Shown: one piece after another, positions 52,688-62,147 of the stretch
Layout of the letters: each line of letters opens with the position of its first letter
Numbering within the stretch: the first letter of the stretch is position 1
From: Clostridia bacterium
GTDB taxonomy: Bacteria > Bacillota > Clostridia > Christensenellales > Borkfalkiaceae
Reading direction: 5' to 3'
Length of the DNA: 64,000 nt
NCBI GenBank assembly: GCA_900764105.1
Contig: CAAFMS010000011.1
Location: forward strand, 1 to 64,000
Position numbers and translations under genes: made by a program
Notes under the pieces: generated by a model
What the model was told of the DNA's origin: nothing
Database searches by the model: none
Seen by the model: the letters and a program-made list of their open reading frames with translations, nothing else

Positions 52688-54319
52688 ATGAAGAAAATTT
52701 TGGCAGTACTTTTGTCGGGCGTTATGGCGATTGCCGTAGCGACGTCATGCGGAGGAAAAAATCCTTCGAGCGAGAGTAAAGACGGCGAAAGCAACGGGGG
52801 AACGACCAACCGTTCCGTCAAAATCACGATGAGTTATTACGAGGGGGGAAACGGCTCGGATTGGCTTAAAGCGGTCGTAAACGACTATATGACGAACGTC
52901 GATAAAGACGTGGAAATAATTCTCAAAAAAAGTTCGAGCAACGAAACGGCGAAAAGCAATATCATATCCGAAGTGGGCTTGTCCGATATTTATCAGATAG
53001 AGACGGATATGTTCGGCAACGGCGAATATCTCGAAGATTTAACCGATCTTTACGACGCTAAGGCTTACGGCGAGGATAAGTCGCTTAAAGACAAACTTTC
53101 AAAAAGCACGCTTGAATATTATAACGAAAACGGAAAATATTATCAGGTTCCGCAAACTCAGATGACGGGCTGGAACTGGGTTTACAACAAAACTCTTCTG
53201 GACGAAACGTTCGGCGCGGGTAATTACACTTTGCCGAGAACGACGGACGAGTTCCTCGCGTTCGGCGAAACGCTTTACAAAAAAGGCGTGTTTCTGACGG
53301 CGGGCGCGCTTGCCGACACGCAGGGCGGAGAATATCTCCACTATGCGATGAGAAACTGGTTCGCGCAGTCTTTGGGACTCGAGGGATACGAAAAATATTT
53401 TTCGGGGTATGCGTTTGTAAACGGCGAATGGAAGTTCTGCGAAGAAGAGCCGACGATGATAACCGCAAACAGAGCCTCTCTCGAAAGCGTTTACGGCTTA
53501 GCGGAAAAACTCTTCTCGAAGGCGAGCGGAAATTCCGTTCAATACCTTCACAACACGAGCGAATCGTTCGCTTATAAAGACGTGGATAAGGTGTTTTATC
53601 GCGGAAAGTTCAAAAGACAGGATTTAACGCCTTTCGCTTTCCATTTCGTCGGAAGTTGGCTCGAAAACGAGGTTAAGCCTTTTAAAGACGACAAGACGAT
53701 AAAAGAGCAGGACGTTTACGCAATGAAGATGCCCGTTTTAAGTTCGATAACGGCGAGAGCGACGAGCATAACAAACGACGAGAAATTACGTTCGGTAGTG
53801 GATTACGTCGACGGCGTTACGAGCGAAAAGCCGAGCGGCGTTACGGACGGGGATATCGAAATCGTAAGAGAAGCGAGAAATATGGTGGTGGAAAACGTCT
53901 GCCGCTCGTTCGTTATCCCGAGAAAGGCCGGCAATAAAGAAAAGTGCAAGGAATTCCTTTCCTATCTCTTCTCCGAAAGGGCGCAGAAAATCGCCGCGAA
54001 GAACGCGGGCGGAAACGTTATGCTGCCTTACGGATACAAGCCGACGGACGAAGATATGGGCTTTACGATAAGTCCTTACGTAAAGAGCGTTTATGAGGTA
54101 ACCGACAACGCGGTTATAGTGGACGCGGGCAATTACGACAAGAAATTCGCGACGATTGTCGGAATGAAATGGTATCATGACAAAAAGACCGCCAACAAAT
54201 CCATTGCGGTGGATATTTTTTCGGGCGTATATACTCCGACTTCGGGAATTTACGATTCCACTTACGGCAATTATAAAACGAACTGGAGCAACTATATAGA
54301 AAAATTCAAAAAGTCTTAA
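52688..54319 (+). CDS. Sugar ABC transporter substrate-binding lipoprotein
   Basis: 543 aa, lipobox ATSC (Cys ~21) and Ser-rich linker. Family 1 solute-binding fold: SYYEGGNGSDWLKAVVNDYM, GLSDIYQIE, a QVPQTQMTGWNWVYNKTL strand and a C-terminal SYLFSERAQKIAAKNAGG. Order is reversed relative to locus 1 (permeases first). GGAGATC precedes the ATG. Confidence 0.92.
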   Translation: MKKILAVLLSGVMAIAVATSCGGKNPSSESKDGESNGGTTNRSVKITMSYYEGGNGSDWLKAVVNDYMTNVDKDVEIILKKSSSNETAKSNIISEVGLSDIYQIETDMFGNGEYLEDLTDLYDAKAYGEDKSLKDKLSKSTLEYYNENGKYYQVPQTQMTGWNWVYNKTLLDETFGAGNYTLPRTTDEFLAFGETLYKKGVFLTAGALADTQGGEYLHYAMRNWFAQSLGLEGYEKYFSGYAFVNGEWKFCEEEPTMITANRASLESVYGLAEKLFSKASGNSVQYLHNTSESFAYKDVDKVFYRGKFKRQDLTPFAFHFVGSWLENEVKPFKDDKTIKEQDVYAMKMPVLSSITARATSITNDEKLRSVVDYVDGVTSEKPSGVTDGDIEIVREARNMVVENVCRSFVIPRKAGNKEKCKEFLSYLFSERAQKIAAKNAGGNVMLPYGYKPTDEDMGFTISPYVKSVYEVTDNAVIVDAGNYDKKFATIVGMKWYHDKKTANKSIAVDIFSGVYTPTSGIYDSTYGNYKTNWSNYIEKFKKS

Positions 54320-54333
54320 ACTCGGAGGGGAAA

Positions 54334-57300
54334 ATGAAGAAAACTTTATCGATTTTATTCGCCGTAGCAATTTCGCTGTGTCTGGCGTTTGCAACCGCGT
54401 GTACAAAAGGCGACGACTCGTCGGGGTCGCACGGTAAAAAACACTCTATAAAACTCGAAACGGAGTTTATAAACGGGACGCAGATTCCTTATGCTAAAGA
54501 AATCACGTTCCCGTCGGCGGCGGTCGTAGACGAAAACGGCGACGTCGTTTCTTACGAAATTATATATAAAGTAGCCGATAAAGACGGCGAGACTGCGGAA
54601 AGTTCTTATCCGAACTTCGAACTTGCTCCGGGAGCGTATACTTTAACGTATTTTTATAGCGAGGAACTTAAATTAACGTATTCTTTCACGGTTGTCGATT
54701 CGGATAAACCCGAAATAAGTTTTACGAACGTTCCGTCCGATCTGTTTGTCGGAGAGAATGAGTATTCCACGCTTCCCGCCGTCAAAATCGAGGACGCGTC
54801 GGAGGTCGAGGCTCCCGTTAAAAAACTCACGTTCAGAAAGAACGGCGAGGAGACGGAAAAGGAAGTCGAATACAACAAAATGAACGATAGTTTTCCCGTC
54901 GGAAACGAGCAGGGAGCGTTTACCTTCACCGTCACGGCCGCCGATATATGGGGCAACGAAACGACGGAAAGCGTAAGTTGGAGGGTTAAAAATTACGACT
55001 GGAACGCTCCGACACCCGAAAACGGTTATATTGCCGATTTTGCCGACGAGGGATATCTGAATTACGTCCGCTCGGGCGAAATGAGTCCTTACTGGAACAT
55101 AAAGGGCGATTACAAAGACGCGTGGCTTCAGAATTTCGAAGGCGCGGACGGCGTTGCGAAAATCGACGTCGGATTCACTCCCGAAAACTATAACGTCATA
55201 AGCGTGAAGTTGCCTAAGCCCGTTAAAAAAGCGGAGATAGAAGGCAAATATTTTGCGATCAGGGCATATGTTTCAGGCGAAAGTCTCGATAACTTCTTCG
55301 GCTTCGGCGGTATATGGTATATGGACGGACAGGATTCCGCCGCTTCCATAAGGCAGACCGGTTTAAAAATCGGCGAGTGGGGAGTTTACTATATAAGTTA
55401 CGAAGATCTCGTCAACGCGAAATGTTATTCCGACGAAAACGATAAAAACAGCGATATAACGAAGTTGCAGTTCTGCTTTGGGAGAACGGACGCTCTTATG
55501 TCGTATATGAGTTTATATCTCGACAGAATCACGATAGCGGAAAAACTTCCGTCCGTCGAAAATCTTGCGGCGGATAACGGCAAAGCGACGTGGAACGCCG
55601 TAGAAAACGCGGAAAGATATATCGTAACCGAAGGCGGCGAAACTGCTTTTGTCGAAGGAACGGAGTACGCCCTTCGCGGCGCCAAGGGCGTCGTTTCGGT
55701 TACGGCGAAAGGCGACGACGTATTTTATCTCGACTCCGAGTCGGCTGTAGTCGCTTACGGAATAACCCCGAAAGCGGGCGAATTTGCGTCTTTCGACGAC
55801 GAACTTTATTCCTATCTCGTAAGCGATAAAGTAAACGTGGGCGGAGAAACCAAGGGTTACGCGCCCGGTAAGGTCGTCAATTCTTATACGGAAGGCGTAT
55901 TCAATACTACGTTTGGTTGCGGATCGTGGGGAATCGTAAGTTCGCTTGCGATAAAATTCCCCGTGGCTGCGGATCTTACGGGCGTGGATTATCTCGTTGT
56001 CAGAATGAGCGTTTCGTGCAATACGGAACTGTCGAAATTCGACGTGTACGACCTCGATTATACGAAACGTCTCGGAAAAATCGAAATGCAAAGCGGATTG
56101 TATACTTATATAATCGATATTTCCGACAAAAAACTTACGAAGATAAACGGAATCGAATTTCTGATTCAGAGCAAAGAGGGAACCGTCGGCGATATGAACG
56201 TTACGTTCGAATATATCGCGGGGGCGAAAAACCTCGGCGAGGTTCGTCTCGCAAACGATAAGGCTAACCGCAGAATAACGTGGGAAGCGGTTGAAAACGC
56301 GGCGGGTTACGTCGTTAAAATCGGCGATAACGAAGAGATTCTCCTTTCTGCCGATACGACGGGATACGACTATCCTTCCGAAGGATACGGAACGGTTACG
56401 GTTTACGCAAAAGGCGACGGAAAGAATTTCTTTGACGGCAAAAAGGCGGAAATCCGTTACGATTCGAGAGAAATTCTCGAAAACGTCGGAGGATTTGCGT
56501 TAAACGGCAAAACGCTTACCTGGGCGAGCGACGAAAAAGCCGAGGGGTATAAGGTGAGAATAAACGGGAAAGAAACCTCGACTTCCAAAGAGGAGTACGT
56601 TATAACGGAACGCGGATATATCGTCGTCGAGGTTAAGGCTCTCGGGAACGGAACGACTACCGCGGACGGCGAATACGTTATCGCATGCAGCGGAGATTTC
56701 TTCCTCGGAGGCAGATACCTTGCCGACTTTACGACGGGTTACGAAAAACTTATCGATAACGACGTCAACTCGATGCTTATCGGCGAGTATTTCGTCGAAA
56801 GTTATTCCGCAAAGTTCGTCGAGGACGGAAATTATACCGAGATTGCTTTAAACGCGCTCAAATGGAATGCTTACGGCGCGATAAGAGTGAAACTGCCGAA
56901 CCCCGTTGTCTCAAGCGGGAAATACGTCGTAAAATATAAAGTCACGGGCATAAACGGCGAAACGCTGTCCGCGTCGCGATTCCGAATAATCGAACGCGAG
57001 GGCGGCTGGGTTTATACGCAGGGCGCGACGACGTTCGACGGCGACTGGGAGTATGCGGAAGTAACTTTGGACGAAAACGCGTCGGGAGGATTGGTGTTCG
57101 TGTTCGACGGTTCGAACGTAAACGGAATAAAATTCAGTCTCGACTATATCGTTAAAGTCGAAAAACTTGCCGCTCCCGAAAATATAACGGTTGAAAACTC
57201 TTTGAAAACGTTGTCGTGGGACGCCGTTTCAAACGCAACCGCTTACGAAATCGTCAAAGACGGCGAAGTGTGGAAAACGGTAACGGAAACGACGGTTTCT

Positions 57301-58440
57301 TGCGAAGGCGTAGGAACGTTCGACGTTCTCGGAGTGAGAGCCGTCGGCGGAATCGGTTACGAAACGAGCGAAATTACGACCGCGAATATAACTCTGAGCG
57401 GCGACGATTGGGTTGAAATCGCGGGAACGCTTAAAATAGTCGGTCACGCTCAATGGGAATCGGGACTTATTCAACTCGAATTTGACAAAACGAGTATGAA
57501 CGCCTCGGAAACTATAGATTTCGGAAAACTCGTCATCGAGGCCAACGGCGAGAAAATCGCGGCGACGGCTTTCGAATATGGCAACGAAGTCAAGTTTAAC
57601 GTATACGCGAATTATCCCGAAACTTATAGCGGCGGCGTATCTACCGTCGTATTCAAGGCAGGGTCGGTTCTCGTTCAGAATTCCAAACTTTATAAGATAG
57701 AAAACGATTACACGGTAGTTTTTAACGGAAAAAATTGGATTGCTCTCGTCGGAGAAATCGACGCGGAGTACGTCGGCTGGAGCAGCAATACGCAGATTCA
57801 GATAAACAATCTCGATCTTTCTTATTTCGAACAGGGAAACGTTAAATTCCTCGGTTCGATATCGTCTTGCGGCGCGGACGTAACGCCTGCGTTTACTTAC
57901 CACGCAAGCCCGAAAACGCTCGATATCACGGGTACTTACAATCTTAATTCGTCCGAAGAATATCCGTTGCCGCAGGTTACTATAAAGAAAGGCACGATAA
58001 TCTGGCAGACGAACAAGGCGTATCGCTTTGCGAAAGACTGGACGGTCGTATACCGCGAGGACGGAAACGACGGTAATAAGCCGTGGGCGTATGTTTCGGA
58101 CGTCGATTTTTCGTGGAGCAGCGCGTGGAGCAACGTCGTTCAACTTAAATTCGATATGCTGTTTACATCGACGGCAATAAACGGCGCGGGGCTTATCATT
58201 TACGGAAACGGGCAGAAACTCGAAGGCGTAAAAGCGATTGCGAATACCGACGAATTGCATCACGTTCAGTTTATAACCGATAAGTTTCCGACGGAGCCTT
58301 CGAACGGTTACGCCGTTCCGACGGTCGTTATTAAAGCAGGCTCGATTATCGCTCAGAACAATTCTACCGTCGCGGCGAGAATAACGAGAGACGTCGTTTT
58401 GTCTTACGTCGACGGCAAGTGGACTATGTCGGAACGATAA
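54334..58440 (+). CDS. Giant multidomain surface lipoprotein
   Basis: 1368 aa, lipobox ATAC. Order: lipid anchor and linker (1-40); two Ig/cadherin-like domains (~40-220); a carbohydrate-binding-like region (~225-400); FN3-like units at ~405, ~634, ~712 and ~942 (LTWASDEKAEGYKVRING, LSWDAVSNATAYEIVKDG); a second jelly-roll region (~785-940); and three tandem ~110-aa modules from ~1022, each ending near IKAGSI or IKKGTI and a DGKW-type strand. The same module occurs four times in 58697-62143. No enzyme motif is seen; a large glycan-binding lipoprotein facing outward is inferred. GGAGGGG precedes the ATG. Confidence 0.78.
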   Translation: MKKTLSILFAVAISLCLAFATACTKGDDSSGSHGKKHSIKLETEFINGTQIPYAKEITFPSAAVVDENGDVVSYEIIYKVADKDGETAESSYPNFELAPGAYTLTYFYSEELKLTYSFTVVDSDKPEISFTNVPSDLFVGENEYSTLPAVKIEDASEVEAPVKKLTFRKNGEETEKEVEYNKMNDSFPVGNEQGAFTFTVTAADIWGNETTESVSWRVKNYDWNAPTPENGYIADFADEGYLNYVRSGEMSPYWNIKGDYKDAWLQNFEGADGVAKIDVGFTPENYNVISVKLPKPVKKAEIEGKYFAIRAYVSGESLDNFFGFGGIWYMDGQDSAASIRQTGLKIGEWGVYYISYEDLVNAKCYSDENDKNSDITKLQFCFGRTDALMSYMSLYLDRITIAEKLPSVENLAADNGKATWNAVENAERYIVTEGGETAFVEGTEYALRGAKGVVSVTAKGDDVFYLDSESAVVAYGITPKAGEFASFDDELYSYLVSDKVNVGGETKGYAPGKVVNSYTEGVFNTTFGCGSWGIVSSLAIKFPVAADLTGVDYLVVRMSVSCNTELSKFDVYDLDYTKRLGKIEMQSGLYTYIIDISDKKLTKINGIEFLIQSKEGTVGDMNVTFEYIAGAKNLGEVRLANDKANRRITWEAVENAAGYVVKIGDNEEILLSADTTGYDYPSEGYGTVTVYAKGDGKNFFDGKKAEIRYDSREILENVGGFALNGKTLTWASDEKAEGYKVRINGKETSTSKEEYVITERGYIVVEVKALGNGTTTADGEYVIACSGDFFLGGRYLADFTTGYEKLIDNDVNSMLIGEYFVESYSAKFVEDGNYTEIALNALKWNAYGAIRVKLPNPVVSSGKYVVKYKVTGINGETLSASRFRIIEREGGWVYTQGATTFDGDWEYAEVTLDENASGGLVFVFDGSNVNGIKFSLDYIVKVEKLAAPENITVENSLKTLSWDAVSNATAYEIVKDGEVWKTVTETTVSCEGVGTFDVLGVRAVGGIGYETSEITTANITLSGDDWVEIAGTLKIVGHAQWESGLIQLEFDKTSMNASETIDFGKLVIEANGEKIAATAFEYGNEVKFNVYANYPETYSGGVSTVVFKAGSVLVQNSKLYKIENDYTVVFNGKNWIALVGEIDAEYVGWSSNTQIQINNLDLSYFEQGNVKFLGSISSCGADVTPAFTYHASPKTLDITGTYNLNSSEEYPLPQVTIKKGTIIWQTNKAYRFAKDWTVVYREDGNDGNKPWAYVSDVDFSWSSAWSNVVQLKFDMLFTSTAINGAGLIIYGNGQKLEGVKAIANTDELHHVQFITDKFPTEPSNGYAVPTVVIKAGSIIAQNNSTVAARITRDVVLSYVDGKWTMSER

Positions 58441-58482
58441 TACGAACTTTACCGAAGAGCAGGTTATAAAAAACGGAAACAG

Positions 58483-58500
58483 AAGGGGGTATACCCCCTT
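58483..58500. terminator. Perfect palindrome, candidate attenuator
   Basis: AAGGGGGTATACCCCCTT in the 130-nt gap before the small peptide gene; a 9-bp stem with no U-tract immediately after, so it may dampen rather than end transcription. Confidence 0.45.
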
Positions 58501-58569
58501 CGCGCCGCAATTTTTCGCGTCGCGAATTTAATTAAAAGATAAAAAACGTATTTCGAAGGAGGAAATGCA

Positions 58570-58683
58570 ATGGAAACATACAAAAAACCGTTCCTTGAAG
58601 TATTCGATATTTCGGAACAAGACGTCGTAACCGCATCGGACGGAATAATAAACGACCGAAACTGGTCGGATTTCGACGAATAA
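58570..58683 (+). CDS. 37-aa peptide of the YKK...DV[VL]T family
   Basis: METYKKPFLEVFDISEQ, then DVVTASDGI, a Trp and an acidic end (SDFDE). AAGGAGG lies at good distance from the ATG, and the stop is 13 nt before the next gene. Matches the C-terminal half of the 61-aa product at 12858-13043 in order of motifs and in position before a GASVR/GIRF-type secreted protein. No signal peptide. Function unknown. Confidence 0.72.
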   Translation: METYKKPFLEVFDISEQDVVTASDGIINDRNWSDFDE

Positions 58684-58696
58684 GGAGGGTGGGAAT

Positions 58697-61600
58697 ATGA
58701 AAAAGAAGACCGTTCTTTCGATTTTTGCCGCCGTCGCGAGTCTTTGCCTTCTGATAGGCTTATCGTTTGCGACGCATACAGCGGCTTTTGCTGCCGACGA
58801 GGCTATAACTTTCGATTCGGGCGCGGCTATCAGAATAGACCCGTCCCGAGAGAACAACACGAGCGGAATACGCTTTTCCGCAAACGTTCCGTCGTCTCTT
58901 GCCGAAAAGGAAGTGGGAATGATAGTCGTCCCCGCGTATATTCTGGACAAAGTAAACGATAACTACGCCGAGTATTTTGAAAGTCGCGGCGTTGCCCTTT
59001 CGGAAATATCGACCGTTTTTAACGCGGAGCAAAAACAGAGCGGCAACGTCAAAGGTTCGATAGTCGGGATAAGGGACGAAAACTTCAATCTCGAATATCA
59101 GGCAGTTTGCTATTATAAAGAGGGAGACAGGTACGTTTATTCCGCAAAAAGCGATAAGAGAAGCATCGCCTTCGTAGCGGATAAATCTTACGCGAACTTA
59201 ACGGGTGAAAGCGACGCGGCGAAAAGAGCCGAGGTTATAAGAATTATCGCTAAATCGGTCGAAACATCGCTCGACGCGTATATGTACGAGGGGCAGAAAT
59301 TAAACCTTGCGGAACAGTTAAGTCGGCTTGAAAAGGGCGGCGTAACTCTCGCGGGCGACGGCTCGGTTTTAAGCGCAGACGGAAACAGCGTCACGGCGGT
59401 CGCCGTCGGCTCGGGAAGCGTTACCGTTTCGGGTTATGGCGGCGATTTGGAGGTGACTAAATCCGTAAAATCGGTTCCCGTAACCGACGTAACCATAAAA
59501 ACTCAGAGTTGGCAACAGCCTGAAAACAATATGATTCAGGTCGAGTTTAACGAGAGCGTTTTTTCGGGCGGTAATTACGTCGAGACCAAGGGCGTAGTCG
59601 TGGACTACGGCGGTAAAAACGTAAAGGTTACGAGCATAACGGCAGGGAACGAAAGCAAGATTTGTTTTTACGGTAAATTCCCCAAAACGGAAAACGCCGT
59701 ATTTACCGTCAAGGCAGGCTCGGTGTTCTTCAAAGAGGACGCGGCGTACAGAATAACCGCCGACCGCTCGTTTGTTTGGTCGGGCAGTCAATGGTGGGGC
59801 TATAATACGATTGACTGGATTACGGCGGACTGGTCGCCCAAAGGCGGCGTTCAGGTCGTAACGACGGGCATGTCCGACGTCCCCTATGGTAATTTAACGC
59901 TTAATAATTTAGTCGCGACCGTAAACGGAGTCGAATATTCGGGCGTATCCGCCGAATGGTATCCTTCCGCAGGCAAACTTATGTTTAACGGGCTTGAAGG
60001 AGCGGCGGCAAACGGTTTAGGTACCGTTTTAACGATAAAATCGGGTTCGGGCTTTACCCACGATAAAAACGTTTACAGAACGACCGAAGATAAATCGTTC
60101 GTTTATTCGGGAAAGGACGGCAGTTGTTGGATGTATCTTCTTGGCGAAATCGAACTCGGCGGGGTCGGTCACAATACGGAAAAGAGAATACAGATAAAAG
60201 ACGTGGATTTCGCGGGCTTTACGCAATCCGACGTTCAGTTCCAACAATATAAAGGTATTTATCAGAACGGCTCGGAAATAACCCCGAACGTCTGGTATCA
60301 TTCGACCGTAAAGATTCTCGACCTCGGTTATCACGGGGTAACGGGAGCGGAAACGGGAGGTTTTTCTACCGATTATCCCGTTGAAATCAAAGCGGGTTCG
60401 ATCTTTTACGAGGATAGGAATGCCTATCGTATAAGCAAGGATTGGAACGCCGAGTGGTCGGGCGGAAAATGGATTGAGGTTATTCGCGCCGCCGTGGAGT
60501 ATTCGGACGCAAATAAAGACTGGTCCGATAACGACACCTTGCAGATACGACTTCCCGAATACGGAATAAACAATCCGGACGGCTTAATCGTAAATACGGA
60601 TAATTTCAAAGCGATTGACGAGAGCGGCAACGCTATAACGGGTCTTGAGGTAAAGTATTACGAGAAAGTCGGCGGGGTTGACGGTAATAACAAAATAAGC
60701 ATATCGGGGCTTGGAAAGCATATCGCGCAGGCGATAACGATAAAAGGCGGCTCTTCGGTCGTTCTTGAATACGATGGCAAACGACTCGAACTTACAATCA
60801 CCAAAGACGTAACTTTCAGATATGACGGCGAAACAATGAGATGGAATCCGATTACGGATTCCATTTCCTCTAACGGGAGATTTATAACTTTTACCGACCT
60901 TTCTCCCTCGGCGACGTTTGAAAACGAACTCGATAAATATCTCGAAGCGGGATTTACCGATTTTAACCTTACGTTCGACGCTGCGGATCTTGCGGCGGCG
61001 ATCGTAGACGGCAAACTCGTCGTTACCGACAACCTTAAAACCGCAATAACAACGCTTAAAAACGCGGGCGTTAAAATTTATATCAGAAATCAAACGGACG
61101 GCGGCGATTTTTTCGGGAATATCGCGGGAGAGTTCAACGAGGGGTGGGCTGAAGGCGTGTTCGGGTTTTATTTTAACGACGAGCCGACGGCGGGCGAATT
61201 TTCCGCCCTTACGACTCTCGTCGAGTTTTTCAATACGAACTATGCGAAAAGCGGCAAACTTTTTCATATCAATCTTTTTCCGAGTTACGCCGATAAGACG
61301 AATTTCGGTGTGAAGAGAAAAGGTGTTACGAGTTTAACTACGACTTATTATTCGTGGGAAGAGTATGTGGATAACTATATAAATACGGTACTAAATCAAG
61401 TAAAAGGTAAAAAAACGCTGTGTATAGATTGTTATCCGTTCGGTAAAAGTACCGCGGCGTTTGATAACGGCGTTTACATAAAAGACCTGTCGTATATCGC
61501 AAACAAAGTGAAAACGCTTAACGCGAGCGGACGTGACGTTACCATGGGTATGTGCGTGCAGGCTTTTAAAGAGGGAGCCGAATATTCGTTGCCGACGACT

Positions 61601-62143
61601 TATAAGGAAATTTCTTTTCAATTATTAACGGGAATGACCGTCGGCGCAGAACTTTTCGAATACTTCGGCTACGGAAACGCTGTCGGCGACGGCTTTGAGA
61701 TTTATGGATTTGCGGGAGACGATAAGGCTTACGAGGCGGTAAAAACCGCAAACGAAAGGTATTTGTATCTTGCCGAAGTTCTCGGAGCGTACGAGTGGCA
61801 GGGGCTTTCTTATTTCGCTAAAAGCGGCAGTAGCCTTTCCAAACTTAGCGAAGAAACTACGCTCGGAAGCGGTAAATGCGGCGCGCTTACGTCTTTTTCG
61901 GCAACCGAAAATACCCTTTGCGGCTATTACGGCGGGGAGCAGGGCGACGGGTATATGATAACGAATTACTCTGATCCTAAAAACGGAAGCAAGAGCGTGG
62001 TAACGTTAGAATTTTCGGAAGGGTCTTACGTTCTCGTATACGGCGCGAACGGAGCGAAAACGATAAAAAATATCGTAAACGGTACGGTTACGATAGAAAT
62101 AGAAGCGGGCGAAGGGATTTTTGCGGCCGTCAGAGGAGTATAA
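58697..62143 (+). CDS. Giant secreted protein: GIRF domain, four repeats, TIM barrel
   Basis: 1148 aa. Signal peptide 1-32 (AAFA-AD); N-terminal domain (~38-210) with GAAIRIDPSRENNTSGIRF, homologous to the N-terminus of 13046-15049; a BIG2-like Ig unit (~215-258); four ~110-aa modules starting at ~261, ~370, ~480 and ~595 (for example IKAGSIFYEDRNAYRISKDW); then a TIM-barrel domain (~727-1148) with IYIRNQTDGGDFF, GFYFNDEPT, HINLFPSYA and CIDCYPF, homologous to the whole lipoprotein at 49423-50862. No anchor is visible. Likely an extracellular glycan-active enzyme with binding modules. Confidence 0.8.
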   Translation: MKKKTVLSIFAAVASLCLLIGLSFATHTAAFAADEAITFDSGAAIRIDPSRENNTSGIRFSANVPSSLAEKEVGMIVVPAYILDKVNDNYAEYFESRGVALSEISTVFNAEQKQSGNVKGSIVGIRDENFNLEYQAVCYYKEGDRYVYSAKSDKRSIAFVADKSYANLTGESDAAKRAEVIRIIAKSVETSLDAYMYEGQKLNLAEQLSRLEKGGVTLAGDGSVLSADGNSVTAVAVGSGSVTVSGYGGDLEVTKSVKSVPVTDVTIKTQSWQQPENNMIQVEFNESVFSGGNYVETKGVVVDYGGKNVKVTSITAGNESKICFYGKFPKTENAVFTVKAGSVFFKEDAAYRITADRSFVWSGSQWWGYNTIDWITADWSPKGGVQVVTTGMSDVPYGNLTLNNLVATVNGVEYSGVSAEWYPSAGKLMFNGLEGAAANGLGTVLTIKSGSGFTHDKNVYRTTEDKSFVYSGKDGSCWMYLLGEIELGGVGHNTEKRIQIKDVDFAGFTQSDVQFQQYKGIYQNGSEITPNVWYHSTVKILDLGYHGVTGAETGGFSTDYPVEIKAGSIFYEDRNAYRISKDWNAEWSGGKWIEVIRAAVEYSDANKDWSDNDTLQIRLPEYGINNPDGLIVNTDNFKAIDESGNAITGLEVKYYEKVGGVDGNNKISISGLGKHIAQAITIKGGSSVVLEYDGKRLELTITKDVTFRYDGETMRWNPITDSISSNGRFITFTDLSPSATFENELDKYLEAGFTDFNLTFDAADLAAAIVDGKLVVTDNLKTAITTLKNAGVKIYIRNQTDGGDFFGNIAGEFNEGWAEGVFGFYFNDEPTAGEFSALTTLVEFFNTNYAKSGKLFHINLFPSYADKTNFGVKRKGVTSLTTTYYSWEEYVDNYINTVLNQVKGKKTLCIDCYPFGKSTAAFDNGVYIKDLSYIANKVKTLNASGRDVTMGMCVQAFKEGAEYSLPTTYKEISFQLLTGMTVGAELFEYFGYGNAVGDGFEIYGFAGDDKAYEAVKTANERYLYLAEVLGAYEWQGLSYFAKSGSSLSKLSEETTLGSGKCGALTSFSATENTLCGYYGGEQGDGYMITNYSDPKNGSKSVVTLEFSEGSYVLVYGANGAKTIKNIVNGTVTIEIEAGEGIFAAVRGV

Positions 62144-62147
62144 CGTT

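Noticed and set aside
57229..58263. 344-codon minus-strand frame inside the giant lipoprotein gene
   Set aside because: Antisense shadow of the repeat modules, without start signals.
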